64,000 bases of DNA from positions 62,001 to 126,000 of the forward strand of contig CAMDLR010000003.1 in NCBI GenBank assembly GCA_945901845.1, read 5' to 3'. How positions within the stretch are numbered: the stretch's first letter is position 1; each line of letters starts with the position of its first letter. The notes beneath the pieces were generated by a model. The model did not search any database, was not told where the DNA came from, and saw nothing but the letters and a program-made list of their open reading frames with translations. The DNA comes from Sediminibacterium ginsengisoli (lineage in GTDB: Bacteria; Bacteroidota; Bacteroidia; Chitinophagales; Chitinophagaceae). Made by a program: the position numbers and the translations under genes. This document shows positions 17,474-27,159 of the stretch, in pieces.

Positions 17474-19081
17474 ATGAAAAAACTTTTAGTCTTTGGTGTT
17501 TTGACAGTGTTTTTGCAGGTCGTTGCAATGGCTCAATCTGCAAATAAGCCAAATATTCTTTTTATTGCTGTAGATGATTTAAAGCCAATAATAGGGGCCT
17601 ATGGTAATACCTTTATTAAAACGCCTAATTTAGATAGGTTAGCTAGTAGAGGCACCACTTTTTTAAATAATTATTGCCAACAAGCTGTTTGTGGACCTAC
17701 GCGTGCAAGTATTATTACGGGTATGCGTCCTGATTATACTAAAATCTGGGATCTCAAAACACAGATTCGTGCCGTAAGCCCAGATATTGTTACAATGCCT
17801 CAATATTTGATTACGCAGGGGTATTCGACACAAGGGATTGGAAAGGTTTTTGATCCCCGAAATGTTGATGCAAATTTGGATAAGCAATCATGGAGTGTAC
17901 CGTATCATAAAACTGACAAAAAATATTATGTGCCTGGCATGGGCGAGCCCGCTGAAGGTCGTTACCAAGATCCTGAAACAAAATTAGCCGTAGAAAAAGT
18001 GATTAATGAAGCGCTTGCTTCGGGAAAAACAAAAGCCCAGGCCAATGAAGAAGCTGGTATTAAAGTTAAGCCTGCAACCGAAGGAATAGATGTACCCGAT
18101 AATGCTTATACAGATGGCGCTAATATTTTGCAAGCAAAAGATATTTTAGCGCAGTTAAGCAAATCGGATCAGCCATTTTTCTTTGCAGTAGGAATTGCAA
18201 AGCCGCATTTGCCTTTTGTGGCACCCAAAAAATATTGGAATTTATACAAAAGAGAGGATATTGTTGTGGCGCCCTTTCAGGATAAAATAACAAATTCGGT
18301 AGACGTTTCTTATCACACTGCTGGTGAGCTAAGGGCCTACACCGATATGCCAGCAGATATTGCGGCGACCCCTCAAAAAGATTTTGGTCTTACACTCTCT
18401 GCTGATAAGCAAAAAGAACTTATACACGGCTATTATGCAGCCATTTCCTATACCGATGCACTCGTAGGTAAACTACTGGATGCTTTGGATTCATTGGAAC
18501 TTTCAAAAAATACCATTGTGGTATTGTGGGGTGATCATGGATGGCATTTAGGAGACCATAATTTGTGGTGTAAGCATAGTAATTTTGAAGAAGCTACACA
18601 CGCGCCATTGTTTATTAGTGGGCCTGGTATCAAAAGCAATAGAACAAAATCTTTTTCTGAGCACGTAGATGTTTTTCCAACCATCTGTGATTTAGCTGGA
18701 GTGCCTATTCCTGCTCAATTGCAAGGTAAAAGTTTAAAACCTGTAATGATAAATCCAGAGTCTGCAGTAAAAGAATATGCTGTTAGTCAATACCCTAGAA
18801 GTAGTGCTGCCGAAGAAAATAATAGGTTGGGTTATGCCGATGCAAATGTGATGGGCTATTCTATTAGAGATAAACAATACCGGTATACCATTTGGATGCG
18901 AAACAGTTTTAGATCTACAATGCCATTTAATCCGGCATCGGTAATTGGGGATGAATTGTATGATTACAAAGCAGACCCCTTAGAAAAACGCAATGCAGCA
19001 AAAGATAAAAACTACGAGGAAATTACTGCTAAGTATAAAAAAGAGATGCTTCGTTATTTCGAATCTCAATTAAAAAAATAA
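17474..19081 (+). CDS. Family S1 sulfatase, tandem paralogue
   Basis: 535 residues, signal peptide about 1-20. Formylglycine site Cys73 in CGPTR, metal residues in 'AVDDL' and 'HGWHLGDHNLW', and the same 'KPHLPFVAPKKYW' block as the previous gene. The two align along their whole length and clearly arose by duplication. The main differences lie in the insertion around residues 150-205 and in the C-terminal part ('RNSFRSTMPFN'), the areas that commonly shape substrate choice in S1 sulfatases. Three bases separate it from the third sulfatase, so they are co-translated. Confidence 0.92.
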   Translation: MKKLLVFGVLTVFLQVVAMAQSANKPNILFIAVDDLKPIIGAYGNTFIKTPNLDRLASRGTTFLNNYCQQAVCGPTRASIITGMRPDYTKIWDLKTQIRAVSPDIVTMPQYLITQGYSTQGIGKVFDPRNVDANLDKQSWSVPYHKTDKKYYVPGMGEPAEGRYQDPETKLAVEKVINEALASGKTKAQANEEAGIKVKPATEGIDVPDNAYTDGANILQAKDILAQLSKSDQPFFFAVGIAKPHLPFVAPKKYWNLYKREDIVVAPFQDKITNSVDVSYHTAGELRAYTDMPADIAATPQKDFGLTLSADKQKELIHGYYAAISYTDALVGKLLDALDSLELSKNTIVVLWGDHGWHLGDHNLWCKHSNFEEATHAPLFISGPGIKSNRTKSFSEHVDVFPTICDLAGVPIPAQLQGKSLKPVMINPESAVKEYAVSQYPRSSAAEENNRLGYADANVMGYSIRDKQYRYTIWMRNSFRSTMPFNPASVIGDELYDYKADPLEKRNAAKDKNYEEITAKYKKEMLRYFESQLKK

Positions 19082-19084
19082 AAA

Positions 19085-20392
19085 ATGAAATTAAAAACTT
19101 TATTATTGGCGTTGCTTGTTTGTAATACAGCAATTTTTTCCCAAACTAAAAAGCCAAACATTATTTATATTCTAGCCGATGATTTAGGTATAGATGGCGT
19201 GAGCTGTTATGGTGCAGATTTATTTAAAACACCTGTAATTGATAAGCTGGCCTCAACAGGAATCAGGTATACCAATGGCTATACAGCGCCTCTTTGTGGA
19301 CCCTCTAGAGCCTTAATTTTAACGGGCAGGTATGCATTTAGAACGGGTGCTGTAAATCAGGACATGACAGGTCAAATGAAGCCTTCTGTAGAAACCATGA
19401 TGCCAACAATATTAAAACAGTCGGGCTATACGAGTTCGATGGTTGGTAAATGGGGACAGTTACCTTTAGGACCTGCCGAATTTGGCTTTGATGATTACCT
19501 CCGTTTTTTTGGAAGTGGGGTTTACGTAAGCAAAGAAGAGAAGAAACAAAAATATGTATTAAATGGTCAGGAATCTGTCTTAAAAGACAAAGAGTACATG
19601 CCTGATTTAATGCATACCCACATAGAAAACTTTTTGTCAAAGCATACCAAAGATCCTTTTTATTTATATTATTCCATGGTTCATGTACATGGCGAAATAA
19701 TGCTAACTCCAGATTCTAAACCTGGAACAACAGATTTTAAAGAGCTGTACACTGATAACATCAATTACATGGACAAGCTAGTTGGCAAACTCTTACGCAC
19801 TTTAGATAGTTTAAAAATTAGAGACAATACCATTATTGTTTTCATGGGAGACAATGGTACCGCAGGCCAAGCAGCAAATATTGGTACTGTTAATGGCAAA
19901 AAGCTTGTTGGTAAAAAAGGTACAATGACAGAAGGTGGAAGTTTGGTTCCATTGATTGTGAATTGGCCAAACGCAATTAAAAAAGGTATTGTTTCCAAAG
20001 ATTTAATTGATGCCACCGATTTTATACCAACTTTTGCGGAACTAGCAGAAGCCCCACTTCCTACCAAGAACATTTTGGATGGTAAAAGCTTTGCTTACCA
20101 ATTAAAAGGCGCTAAAGGTGCCCCAAGGGATTGGATATTTACCGAACTTGGCAATGATTGGTATGTAAGATCTTCAAATTGGAAATTAAATAGAGCAGGA
20201 AATTTATTTGATATGCGCAATGCACCATTTGAAGAAAAAGAAGTGGCTGTAGACGATACGAATAAGGCAGAAAAAGATAAATTACAAAAAATACTAGATG
20301 GGTTAAATCCGGCTGCTGGCTATTTAGATAATGGAGATGGAAGTGGCAGACACGCGAATAAGGTAAAAGTAAAAAAAGCAGGAAAAAATTAA
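19085..20392 (+). CDS. Family S1 sulfatase, arylsulfatase type
   Basis: 435 residues with a signal peptide of about 20. It has the signature CGPSR (Cys71), 'ADDLGIDGVSCYG' and 'GDNGTAG', and belongs to a different S1 subgroup from the two sulfatases before it. The C-terminus ends in a Lys-rich tail, and 'NRAGNLFDMRNAPFEE' is a typical sulfatase C-terminal subdomain. It probably removes a sulfate at another position of the same glycan. It lies between the tandem sulfatases and an esterase. Confidence 0.9.
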   Translation: MKLKTLLLALLVCNTAIFSQTKKPNIIYILADDLGIDGVSCYGADLFKTPVIDKLASTGIRYTNGYTAPLCGPSRALILTGRYAFRTGAVNQDMTGQMKPSVETMMPTILKQSGYTSSMVGKWGQLPLGPAEFGFDDYLRFFGSGVYVSKEEKKQKYVLNGQESVLKDKEYMPDLMHTHIENFLSKHTKDPFYLYYSMVHVHGEIMLTPDSKPGTTDFKELYTDNINYMDKLVGKLLRTLDSLKIRDNTIIVFMGDNGTAGQAANIGTVNGKKLVGKKGTMTEGGSLVPLIVNWPNAIKKGIVSKDLIDATDFIPTFAELAEAPLPTKNILDGKSFAYQLKGAKGAPRDWIFTELGNDWYVRSSNWKLNRAGNLFDMRNAPFEEKEVAVDDTNKAEKDKLQKILDGLNPAAGYLDNGDGSGRHANKVKVKKAGKN

Positions 20393-20404
20393 ATCAATAA
20401 ACAT

Positions 20405-21328
20405 ATGAAAAGGGTAACGTTCGTCGGATTCGTAATTACTTGTTTTTGCACAGGTGTATTTGCGCAAACAACACCCGTTGTTACCCCCACAGTAACGGAC
20501 TCTTCTAAATTCAATGTAGTTCCATTGCCAGATGGTTTTACGGCGCAATTAAATGTCGTGTATGCGAAAGTAAATGATTGGGACGGTCGTATGGATGTTT
20601 ACTTGCCGCCTGCAGTGGGTGAACCTACGCCAGTAATTATTAATATTCATGGCGGTGGATGGAACCATGGTGCTAAAGAAGAGCAGGGTGGATTTGCTCC
20701 ATATTTTAAAGCAGGATTTGCAGTTGCAAATATTGAATACAGGTTAACCAGCCAGGCAACTGCTCCTGCAGCGATTGAGGATACGCGTTGTGCACTTATT
20801 TATTTAATAAAAAATGCAAAAGCACTTCATCTGGATCCTAATAAAATAATTATTATGGGCGGCTCTGCAGGAGGGCACCTCGCTTTAATGGGTGGCCTTC
20901 TTCAAAACAACCACCTATTTGATAGCAATTGTAGCGGAGTAGAAAATGTGAAAGTGGCTGCCATCATTGACAAATACGGTATTGCCGATGTAAATGATTG
21001 GGCATATGGTCCTTACATAAAAAGTAAATCTGCCACCAATTGGTTGGGTGCAAAAAAAGAGGATCAAGAATTTATTAAATCAGTTTCCCCTATTCATTGG
21101 GTTAAAAAAACAAGTCCGCCCGTATTTATTGTTCATGGCGATGCAGATCCTACCGTTCCTTACCAAGAGTCTGTTGCACTTCATGCAGCGCTGGTAGCAG
21201 CTGGCGTTAAAACCGAATTTATTACCATCCCGGGAGGCCTTCATGGAAAATTTGATAAAGACCAAAATGCAATGCTTAATACCGCTATCTTTAAGTTTAT
21301 TGAAAGTTTAGAGGCATTTAAAAAGTAA
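20405..21328 (+). CDS. Exported alpha/beta-hydrolase esterase (HSL/BD-FAE-like)
   Basis: 307 residues, signal peptide about 1-21. Oxyanion-hole motif HGGGW at about 82-86, nucleophile elbow GGSAGGH with Ser154, and late Asp and His in 'VHGDADPTVP' and 'GGLHGKF'. This is a carbohydrate-esterase-like lipase fold that removes acyl groups, such as acetate, from sugars. Position next to sulfatases and before a hexuronate transporter suggests deacylation of the imported glycan in the periplasm. The acyl group is not readable from sequence. Confidence 0.85.
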   Translation: MKRVTFVGFVITCFCTGVFAQTTPVVTPTVTDSSKFNVVPLPDGFTAQLNVVYAKVNDWDGRMDVYLPPAVGEPTPVIINIHGGGWNHGAKEEQGGFAPYFKAGFAVANIEYRLTSQATAPAAIEDTRCALIYLIKNAKALHLDPNKIIIMGGSAGGHLALMGGLLQNNHLFDSNCSGVENVKVAAIIDKYGIADVNDWAYGPYIKSKSATNWLGAKKEDQEFIKSVSPIHWVKKTSPPVFIVHGDADPTVPYQESVALHAALVAAGVKTEFITIPGGLHGKFDKDQNAMLNTAIFKFIESLEAFKK

Positions 21329-21336
21329 TTGGTTTT

Positions 21337-22590
21337 ATGAAATTAAAAGGCTTGCGTTGGTGGATTTTAAGTTTGATAGGGCTAGCCACTGTTGTTAATT
21401 ACATAGACCGTAATGCGCTTGCCATCATGTGGCCTGGAATTGCTTCAGAATTGCAAATGAATAAATCGGAGTATGCTTTTATAGTAAGTTGTTTTACGAT
21501 TGCATACGCTATAAGTCAGGCTTTGAGTGGTAAATTATTTGATGCGATAGGTACAAGACTTGGTTTTGTTGTTTCAATTGTAGTATGGAGTATTTCTGCC
21601 GCTTTTCATGCCGCCGCAAGGGGCATCATGAGTTTTTCAATTTTTAGGGCATTATTAGGTTTAGGCGAAGCAGGCAACTGGCCTGGTGCAGCAAAAAGTA
21701 ATGCCGAATGGTTTCCGGTAAAAGAACGCGCACTCGCACAAGGAATTTTTAATGCAGGCGCTTCTATTGGTAGTATTATTTCTGCACCACTCATTGCTTT
21801 TTTATATGGGTTTATTGGATGGAAAGCCACATTTATTTTAATTGGACTGCTTGGTTTATTATGGATTATTCCTTGGTTATGGATCAATAAAAAAACGCCA
21901 GATGCGCACCCTTGGTTAACCGAACAGGAGCGTCAATATATTTTAGATGGTCAACAAGCAAGTGATCCTTCAGACAAGGGACTTTCATTTAAGCAAGTGT
22001 TGCAATTGAGACAAAGCTGGAGTATTTTATTGTCTCGCTTTTTACTCGATCCTATCTGGTGGCTTTTTGTTATTTGGCTGCCACTTTATTTATCTGATAA
22101 ATTTCATTTTGATATTAAAGCCATTGGTGCATTTGCTTGGTTCCCTTATGTAGGTGCCATGATTGGAGGTATTGGTGGAGGTTGGTTGTCTAGTCAATTT
22201 CTAAATAAGGGTTGGACGGTTACCAAAACAAGAAAATTTAATATACTACTTGGTGGTTTATTTATGTTCCCATCATTACTTACTATTATCGTACTCAACA
22301 ATCCATCTTACGCCATGGTTGCTATCTTTTTTGCGCTCTTTGGATTTCAAATTATTATTGGTACCATTCAAACCATGCCTTCCGATTATTTATCTGGAAA
22401 AGCGGTGGGCACCCTGTCTGGACTTGGCGGCTTTGCAGCAAATATGGGCGTGCTCGCTACTACCTGGATGGTTCCAGCACTTACTAAAACTTCTTATACG
22501 CCCTTTTTTATATTAGCGGCTGCATTGGTGCCACTTGGCATTGCAGTTTTATTTATCTTCAGTGGAAAAATCGAAAAAATTAAAATCTGA
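21337..22590 (+). CDS. MFS hexuronate-type transporter (ACS family)
   Basis: 417 residues with about 12 membrane segments. The motif 'RALLGLGEAGNWPGAAKSNAEWFP' region (about residues 106-129) is diagnostic of the anion:cation symporter family that includes ExuT and GudP. It probably imports a monouronate or similar acid sugar across the inner membrane. Its stop codon overlaps the next start by one base (TGATG), showing translational coupling with the second esterase. A relative with a different sequence lies at 33947-35260. Confidence 0.88.
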   Translation: MKLKGLRWWILSLIGLATVVNYIDRNALAIMWPGIASELQMNKSEYAFIVSCFTIAYAISQALSGKLFDAIGTRLGFVVSIVVWSISAAFHAAARGIMSFSIFRALLGLGEAGNWPGAAKSNAEWFPVKERALAQGIFNAGASIGSIISAPLIAFLYGFIGWKATFILIGLLGLLWIIPWLWINKKTPDAHPWLTEQERQYILDGQQASDPSDKGLSFKQVLQLRQSWSILLSRFLLDPIWWLFVIWLPLYLSDKFHFDIKAIGAFAWFPYVGAMIGGIGGGWLSSQFLNKGWTVTKTRKFNILLGGLFMFPSLLTIIVLNNPSYAMVAIFFALFGFQIIIGTIQTMPSDYLSGKAVGTLSGLGGFAANMGVLATTWMVPALTKTSYTPFFILAAALVPLGIAVLFIFSGKIEKIKI

Positions 22591-23513
22591 TGCCATTAAA
22601 ATATTTTTTAACCATCGTTTTTATGGCAGCCACTACCGTGCTTTTTGCGCAAAAAGAATTTTCTATTTACGAAGGTCCGGTGCCAAATGCACTTCCATGT
22701 AATAAAGAAGAAGAGGTCAGTAAAAATGCCACTGGCAAAACTATTATTGCAAATGTTACGAGTCCAACCGTCACGGTATTTAATCCTGCAAAGCAAGATG
22801 CCAATAAAACAGCAATCATTGTATGTCCTGGGGGTGGTTATTCGAGACTCGCTTCTGGACACGAAGGAAATGAAGTGGCGGAAGCGTTTAATAAAATAGG
22901 TGTTACGGTATTTGTATTAAAGTACCGATTGCCTTTTGATAGTTGCATGACCAATAAAGAAATTGTACCACTACAAGATTTGCAGCAAACGATAAAACTT
23001 GTTAGAGACCGTGCGGCAGCTTTTGATATCAATCCTGCTATGCTTGGGGTGATTGGATTTTCGGCAGGTGGACACTTGGCAAGTACAGGTATCACAAAAT
23101 TTTCTGAATCTTATATCGAAAATACGAGCATTACTAATTTAAGACCTGATTTTGCTATATTAGTATATCCTGTTATTAGTATGGATTCGGCCATATGCCA
23201 TAAAGGCTCAAGAGATAATTTGCTCGGGAAAAAAGCAAAAGCTGCAAAGCTTAATTTGTTTTCATCGGACCTGCAAATAACTGCTCAAACGCCCCCTACT
23301 TTTTTGGTGCACGTTTCTGATGACAAATTAGTTCCTGTAGAAAATAGTATTCGGTTTTATCAAGCACTTGTTAAAAATAAGGTAAACGCAGAAATGCATG
23401 TTTATCAAAATGGAGGTCATGGATTTGGACTTCATAATGCATCCACCAACGATGCTTGGTTTGAAAGAGCAACCTCTTGGATGCGCGTCAATAAATTTAT
23501 TGCAGGCAACTAG
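22590..23513 (+). CDS. Exported alpha/beta-hydrolase esterase (acetyl-xylan-esterase-like)
   Basis: 307 residues, signal peptide about 1-20. The motif 'CPGGGYSRLASGHEG' (about 79-93) supplies the oxyanion hole, GFSAGGH holds nucleophile Ser158, and 'HVSDDKLVP' and 'NGGHGFG' provide the acid and base. It resembles 'alpha/beta hydrolase fold-3' acetyl esterases and shares little with the esterase before the transporter. It probably removes acetyl groups from uronate oligomers. It begins on the last base of the MFS stop codon. About 200 bases without a convincing gene follow it. Confidence 0.85.
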   Translation: MPLKYFLTIVFMAATTVLFAQKEFSIYEGPVPNALPCNKEEEVSKNATGKTIIANVTSPTVTVFNPAKQDANKTAIIVCPGGGYSRLASGHEGNEVAEAFNKIGVTVFVLKYRLPFDSCMTNKEIVPLQDLQQTIKLVRDRAAAFDINPAMLGVIGFSAGGHLASTGITKFSESYIENTSITNLRPDFAILVYPVISMDSAICHKGSRDNLLGKKAKAAKLNLFSSDLQITAQTPPTFLVHVSDDKLVPVENSIRFYQALVKNKVNAEMHVYQNGGHGFGLHNASTNDAWFERATSWMRVNKFIAGN

Positions 23514-23689
23514 ATCGGTTTTCCTCTTTTTTTGTAATCCAAAGTACTCCGTCTTGCCAGGCATGGTAAGGCCTTGTTTGTGTATGATTTATTTCCTGAA
23601 TACTAACAGGGTTTGCGTTTTTCATAATTCGGGGGTATTTATGGGTAAAATTAGCTAATAACTGTCTTTATAGTGTTGGCTTACTTTTA

Positions 23690-23697
23690 TATCTTTA
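23690..23697 (+). promoter_or_regulatory. Candidate internal promoter -7 element
   Basis: TATCTTTA matches the TAnnTTTG consensus at 7 of 8 positions, 20 bases before the ATG of the oxidoreductase. It lies in the 204-base gap 23514-23717, the widest in the rightward arm, where a separate promoter is plausible. No -33 TTG at the correct spacing was found. Confidence 0.3.
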
Positions 23698-23717
23698 AGC
23701 ACATTAAGATTTTTGCC

Positions 23718-24980
23718 ATGTCACAATCCAATTCAAGACGTAAGTTTTTACGCAGTACCGCTGCAATAGCTGCGGGTGTAACAATTATTCCAAGACATGT
23801 TTTAGGAAGAGGCTTTATTGCGCCAAGTGATCAATTAACCAAAGGGATCATTGGTGTAGGCGGTATGGGAAGAGGCCATATTGGCCTTGCAGGTACCAAG
23901 GTTGTTGCGCTTTGTGATGTTGATCAAACGCATTTAGCAGCAGCATCTAAAATAGTAGGCGGCGGTGTAAAAACTTTTTCAGACTATCATGAACTCATTG
24001 CCATGCAAGAAGTTGATATTGTGCATATTGCTACGCCACCGCATTGGCATGGAATCATGTCTATTGAAGCGGCTAAAGCAGGTAAAGATATTTGGTGTGA
24101 AAAACCAATGACCCGCACCATTGGTGAAGGCAAGCGTGTGGTGGAAGCGGTAAAACAGCATGGCCGTATGTTTAGGCTTAATACTTGGTTTAGATTTCAA
24201 GATGAGTTTTATGGCATGAAAACATCTGTTAGGCCCATTAAAAAATTAGTAGAGTCGGGTATGCTTGGTTGGCCACTAACAGTAACAGTTAGTAAACACA
24301 CAGGGTTTGATTGGAAATTTTATTGGATTGGGAAAACAGGGCTTGAAGCGCAGCCAGTTCCTGCAACACTCGATTATGACAGATGGTTAGGACCTGCACC
24401 ATACAAACCATATAACGCGCACCGTGTGCACGGAACATTTAGAGGTTATTGGGATTATGATGGTGGTGGACTTGGCGATATGGGGCAACATTATTTAGAC
24501 CCTATTCAATATTTTTTAGGCAAAGACCATACCAGTCCAGTAAAAGTAGAAGTTGATGCCGATCAGCAACACCCTGATGCTTGTGGCACGTTTCGAAAAA
24601 TAGTGTATACCTATGCCGATGGTTGTAAAATTATTTTAGATGGAGAAGCCAAAGACGAATCGGTAGCTTACATAGAAGGACCGGAAGGCAAATTATTTGC
24701 TGGCTTTAAATCTACCATTCCAAACCTAAAAGAAAAGCTAGCACTATTACCAGATCCTGCACCACAGGTTACAGATTTTTTAGAATCGGTAAAATACAGA
24801 ACACCTTTTGCGCTGAATGAATCCAATGGACATAGGTCTTGCACGATTATTAACCTGGGTAAAATTGCACTTCAATTAGGACGAACATTAAATTTTGATC
24901 CAGAAGCACAAGTATTTATTAATGATGATGAGGCCAATAAAATGATCAACCCACCAATGCGTGCACCCTTTGGTATCTAG
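23718..24980 (+). CDS. Tat-exported Gfo/Idh/MocA-family oxidoreductase
   Basis: 420 residues from ATG 23718; an upstream ATG at 23673 adds an unlikely leader before the Tat motif. Residues 6-30 carry the twin-arginine signal 'SRRKFLRSTAAIAAG'. A Rossmann fold follows ('GIIGVGGMGRGHIG', 'VALCDVD') with the family motif EKPMTR at about 128-133, then a C-terminal Gfo/Idh domain. A Tat signal implies export with a bound nicotinamide cofactor already in place. Such proteins oxidise or hydrolyse sugars through 3-keto intermediates, and a DUF1080 gene (3-keto-disaccharide hydrolase family) follows after 25 bases. The exact sugar is unknown. Confidence 0.88.
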   Translation: MSQSNSRRKFLRSTAAIAAGVTIIPRHVLGRGFIAPSDQLTKGIIGVGGMGRGHIGLAGTKVVALCDVDQTHLAAASKIVGGGVKTFSDYHELIAMQEVDIVHIATPPHWHGIMSIEAAKAGKDIWCEKPMTRTIGEGKRVVEAVKQHGRMFRLNTWFRFQDEFYGMKTSVRPIKKLVESGMLGWPLTVTVSKHTGFDWKFYWIGKTGLEAQPVPATLDYDRWLGPAPYKPYNAHRVHGTFRGYWDYDGGGLGDMGQHYLDPIQYFLGKDHTSPVKVEVDADQQHPDACGTFRKIVYTYADGCKIILDGEAKDESVAYIEGPEGKLFAGFKSTIPNLKEKLALLPDPAPQVTDFLESVKYRTPFALNESNGHRSCTIINLGKIALQLGRTLNFDPEAQVFINDDEANKMINPPMRAPFGI

Positions 24981-25005
24981 TTTAGTAATTGATAAATTTA
25001 TCGAC

Positions 25006-27129
25006 ATGAAAAAAATAATTATAGCTTTTATTGTAGCAGCCATTTTTATAGCTAGTGCTAGCAATTTATTTGCACAAAGTGATGCAGCTTCTGTTGGGTC
25101 AACTGTAACAAAAATGCAAGCATGGAATGGCGCAGCTTGGGAAAACTTTTTTAATACCTTTAACAATACGGATGCCGGTGCCAATGCGCCACATGTAAAA
25201 GCAATGTATGCGTTAGATGCCTATTTGCATGCAGCATCACTAGATAAATCATTAAAAAATAAAGCGGTTACCATTGTTGTTAATGGGCTAACACAACTTA
25301 AAAATATTCAAGAAAAAAATATTTTAGTGCGTTCTTATTTATTAGAGCGACTCGGTTATTTGGGATCTGACAAAGCAGTAAATACACTTTCTAGCTATAT
25401 TGAGCTGCCTGGTTACACAGACGTGGCAACCATGTCACTCACTACCATTGGTTCAAAAAAATCATTAGCTGCACTTGAAACTGCACTGGTAAATGCTTCA
25501 GCAGCGACAAAGCCTGCTATTGAGGCGGCCATCAAACACTCCAAAAGTGTTTTACCTTTTATACAGGCAGTTGCATTAACGCCAGCTAAAGCAGTTCTTC
25601 CAGCCCAACGATTACTCGATTTACAAGACCAAATGGAAATTGCAAAAAGCCCCACCGCTCAAAAAGAAATTATTATTGAAGCCGGCAAAGTAAATAAACT
25701 AGGTGCGCTCATGTTTGCTGCTAAATTTTTAGAAACTACGGCGCTACAGTCTGATGCAGCGATTGTTGTATCTAAACTGGCACTTGCTAATCCCGATTTT
25801 AAAGGTCCCATGGTAAGACCTGTTTTACAAAGAGCGCTTGCTTTATTGCGCGGTGAGGATAGTGCTATTTTGGCTAGCAAATTGGCGTATCACATTAAGG
25901 CCATGCCATACGACTATGGTTTCGAAAATATATTTAACGGTAAAGATTTAACGGGCTGGAAAGGTCTTGTTGCAAATCCTATTGCACGCTCAAAAATGAG
26001 TGCACAACAATTAATGGAAGCGGGGGCAAAAGCGGATGCAACCATAAAATCAGATTGGGTTGTAAAAGATGGCCTACTTGTATTTACCGGCCATGGCGAT
26101 AATTTATGTACCCAAAAACAATACGGTGATTTTGAACTTTTTGTGGATTGGAAAATCACCGAAAAAGGCGATGCTGGTATTTACTTACGTGGGACACCAC
26201 AGGTTCAAATTTGGGATACTAGTAGACGTGAAGTGGGCGCGCAAGTTGGTTCTGGTGGACTTTATAACAATCAAAAAAACCAGCGTAATCCATTAGCAGT
26301 TGCTGACAATAAAATAGGTAGTTGGAATACGTTTCATATTATTATGCGTGGCGCAGTGGTAACTGTTTATTTAAACGGTGTACTTGTAACAGATAAAGTT
26401 GTGTTAGAAAATTATTGGGACCGCACACTTCCAATTTTTGTAAAAGAGCAAATTGAACTGCAGGCACACGGCACTTATGTTGCCTACCGAAATATTTATA
26501 TTAGAGAGCTTCCTAGCAATTTGCCAAATGCCTTGTCAGATTTTGAAAAACAACAAGGTTTTAAATTGTTATTTGACGGCACAAACCTAGATCAGTGGGT
26601 AGGTAATAAGGCTGGCTATCTATTGCAAGATGGCGCCATTGTAGTAAATCCAAAAAGCACAGGCGGCGGTAATTTGTATACCAAAGACGAATATTCCGAT
26701 TTTGAATACCGTTTTGAGTTTCAGTTAACCCCTGGTGCTAATAATGGATTGGGGATTAGAACGCCATTGGAGGGTGACGCCGCTTACGTGGGTATGGAGC
26801 TTCAAATACTAGACAATGATGCCGAAATCTACAAGAATTTAAAGCCTTATCAATACCACGGCTCAATTTATGGTGTTATGCCGGCTAGAAGGGGCTATTT
26901 AAGGCCAATTGGTGAGTGGAATGAAGAAGTTGTTGTTGTAAAAGGCACACGCGTTAAAGTCATATTAAATGGCGAAACCATTACGGATGCTGATACTAAG
27001 GAGGCTTCAACAAGCGGCACCATGGATCATAACGAGCACCCCGGATTGAAGCGAACTTCAGGTCATATTGGCTTTTTAGGCCATGGCGATGTGGTTCGAT
27101 TTAGGAATATACGGGTGCTTCCTCTATAA
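25006..27129 (+). CDS. HEAT-like repeat protein with two DUF1080 (3-keto-glycoside hydrolase) domains
   Basis: 707 residues from ATG 25006; an ATG at 24961, inside the previous gene, is rejected because the signal peptide (about 1-24) starts at the inner Met. Residues about 30-290 are alpha-helical, with short helix pairs resembling HEAT repeats. Two concanavalin-like DUF1080 domains follow: about 305-500 ('IFNGKDLTGWKG', 'DAGIYLRG') and about 520-707 ('LFDGTNLDQWVG', 'NNGLGIRTP'). DUF1080 proteins are now linked to hydrolysis of 3-keto-glycosides. The Gfo/Idh gene upstream would supply the 3-keto substrate. Fusion of two catalytic domains behind a helical scaffold is an unusual arrangement. 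Confidence 0.85.
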   Translation: MKKIIIAFIVAAIFIASASNLFAQSDAASVGSTVTKMQAWNGAAWENFFNTFNNTDAGANAPHVKAMYALDAYLHAASLDKSLKNKAVTIVVNGLTQLKNIQEKNILVRSYLLERLGYLGSDKAVNTLSSYIELPGYTDVATMSLTTIGSKKSLAALETALVNASAATKPAIEAAIKHSKSVLPFIQAVALTPAKAVLPAQRLLDLQDQMEIAKSPTAQKEIIIEAGKVNKLGALMFAAKFLETTALQSDAAIVVSKLALANPDFKGPMVRPVLQRALALLRGEDSAILASKLAYHIKAMPYDYGFENIFNGKDLTGWKGLVANPIARSKMSAQQLMEAGAKADATIKSDWVVKDGLLVFTGHGDNLCTQKQYGDFELFVDWKITEKGDAGIYLRGTPQVQIWDTSRREVGAQVGSGGLYNNQKNQRNPLAVADNKIGSWNTFHIIMRGAVVTVYLNGVLVTDKVVLENYWDRTLPIFVKEQIELQAHGTYVAYRNIYIRELPSNLPNALSDFEKQQGFKLLFDGTNLDQWVGNKAGYLLQDGAIVVNPKSTGGGNLYTKDEYSDFEYRFEFQLTPGANNGLGIRTPLEGDAAYVGMELQILDNDAEIYKNLKPYQYHGSIYGVMPARRGYLRPIGEWNEEVVVVKGTRVKVILNGETITDADTKEASTSGTMDHNEHPGLKRTSGHIGFLGHGDVVRFRNIRVLPL

Positions 27130-27159
27130 TTCCCATCCTATTAATCTTAATATTTTATT

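Noticed and set aside
23398..23658. 86-codon plus-strand frame after the second esterase
   Set aside because: Half of it lies within the esterase gene in another frame and it has no recognisable features; I read 23514-23717 as non-coding.
24991..25002. 12-bp palindrome gataaatttatc before the DUF1080 gene
   Set aside because: Short and AT-only apart from its ends; expected often by chance in this DNA.
24961..25005. Upstream start for the DUF1080 protein, overlapping the Gfo/Idh gene
   Set aside because: It adds 15 residues before a good signal peptide at 25006.
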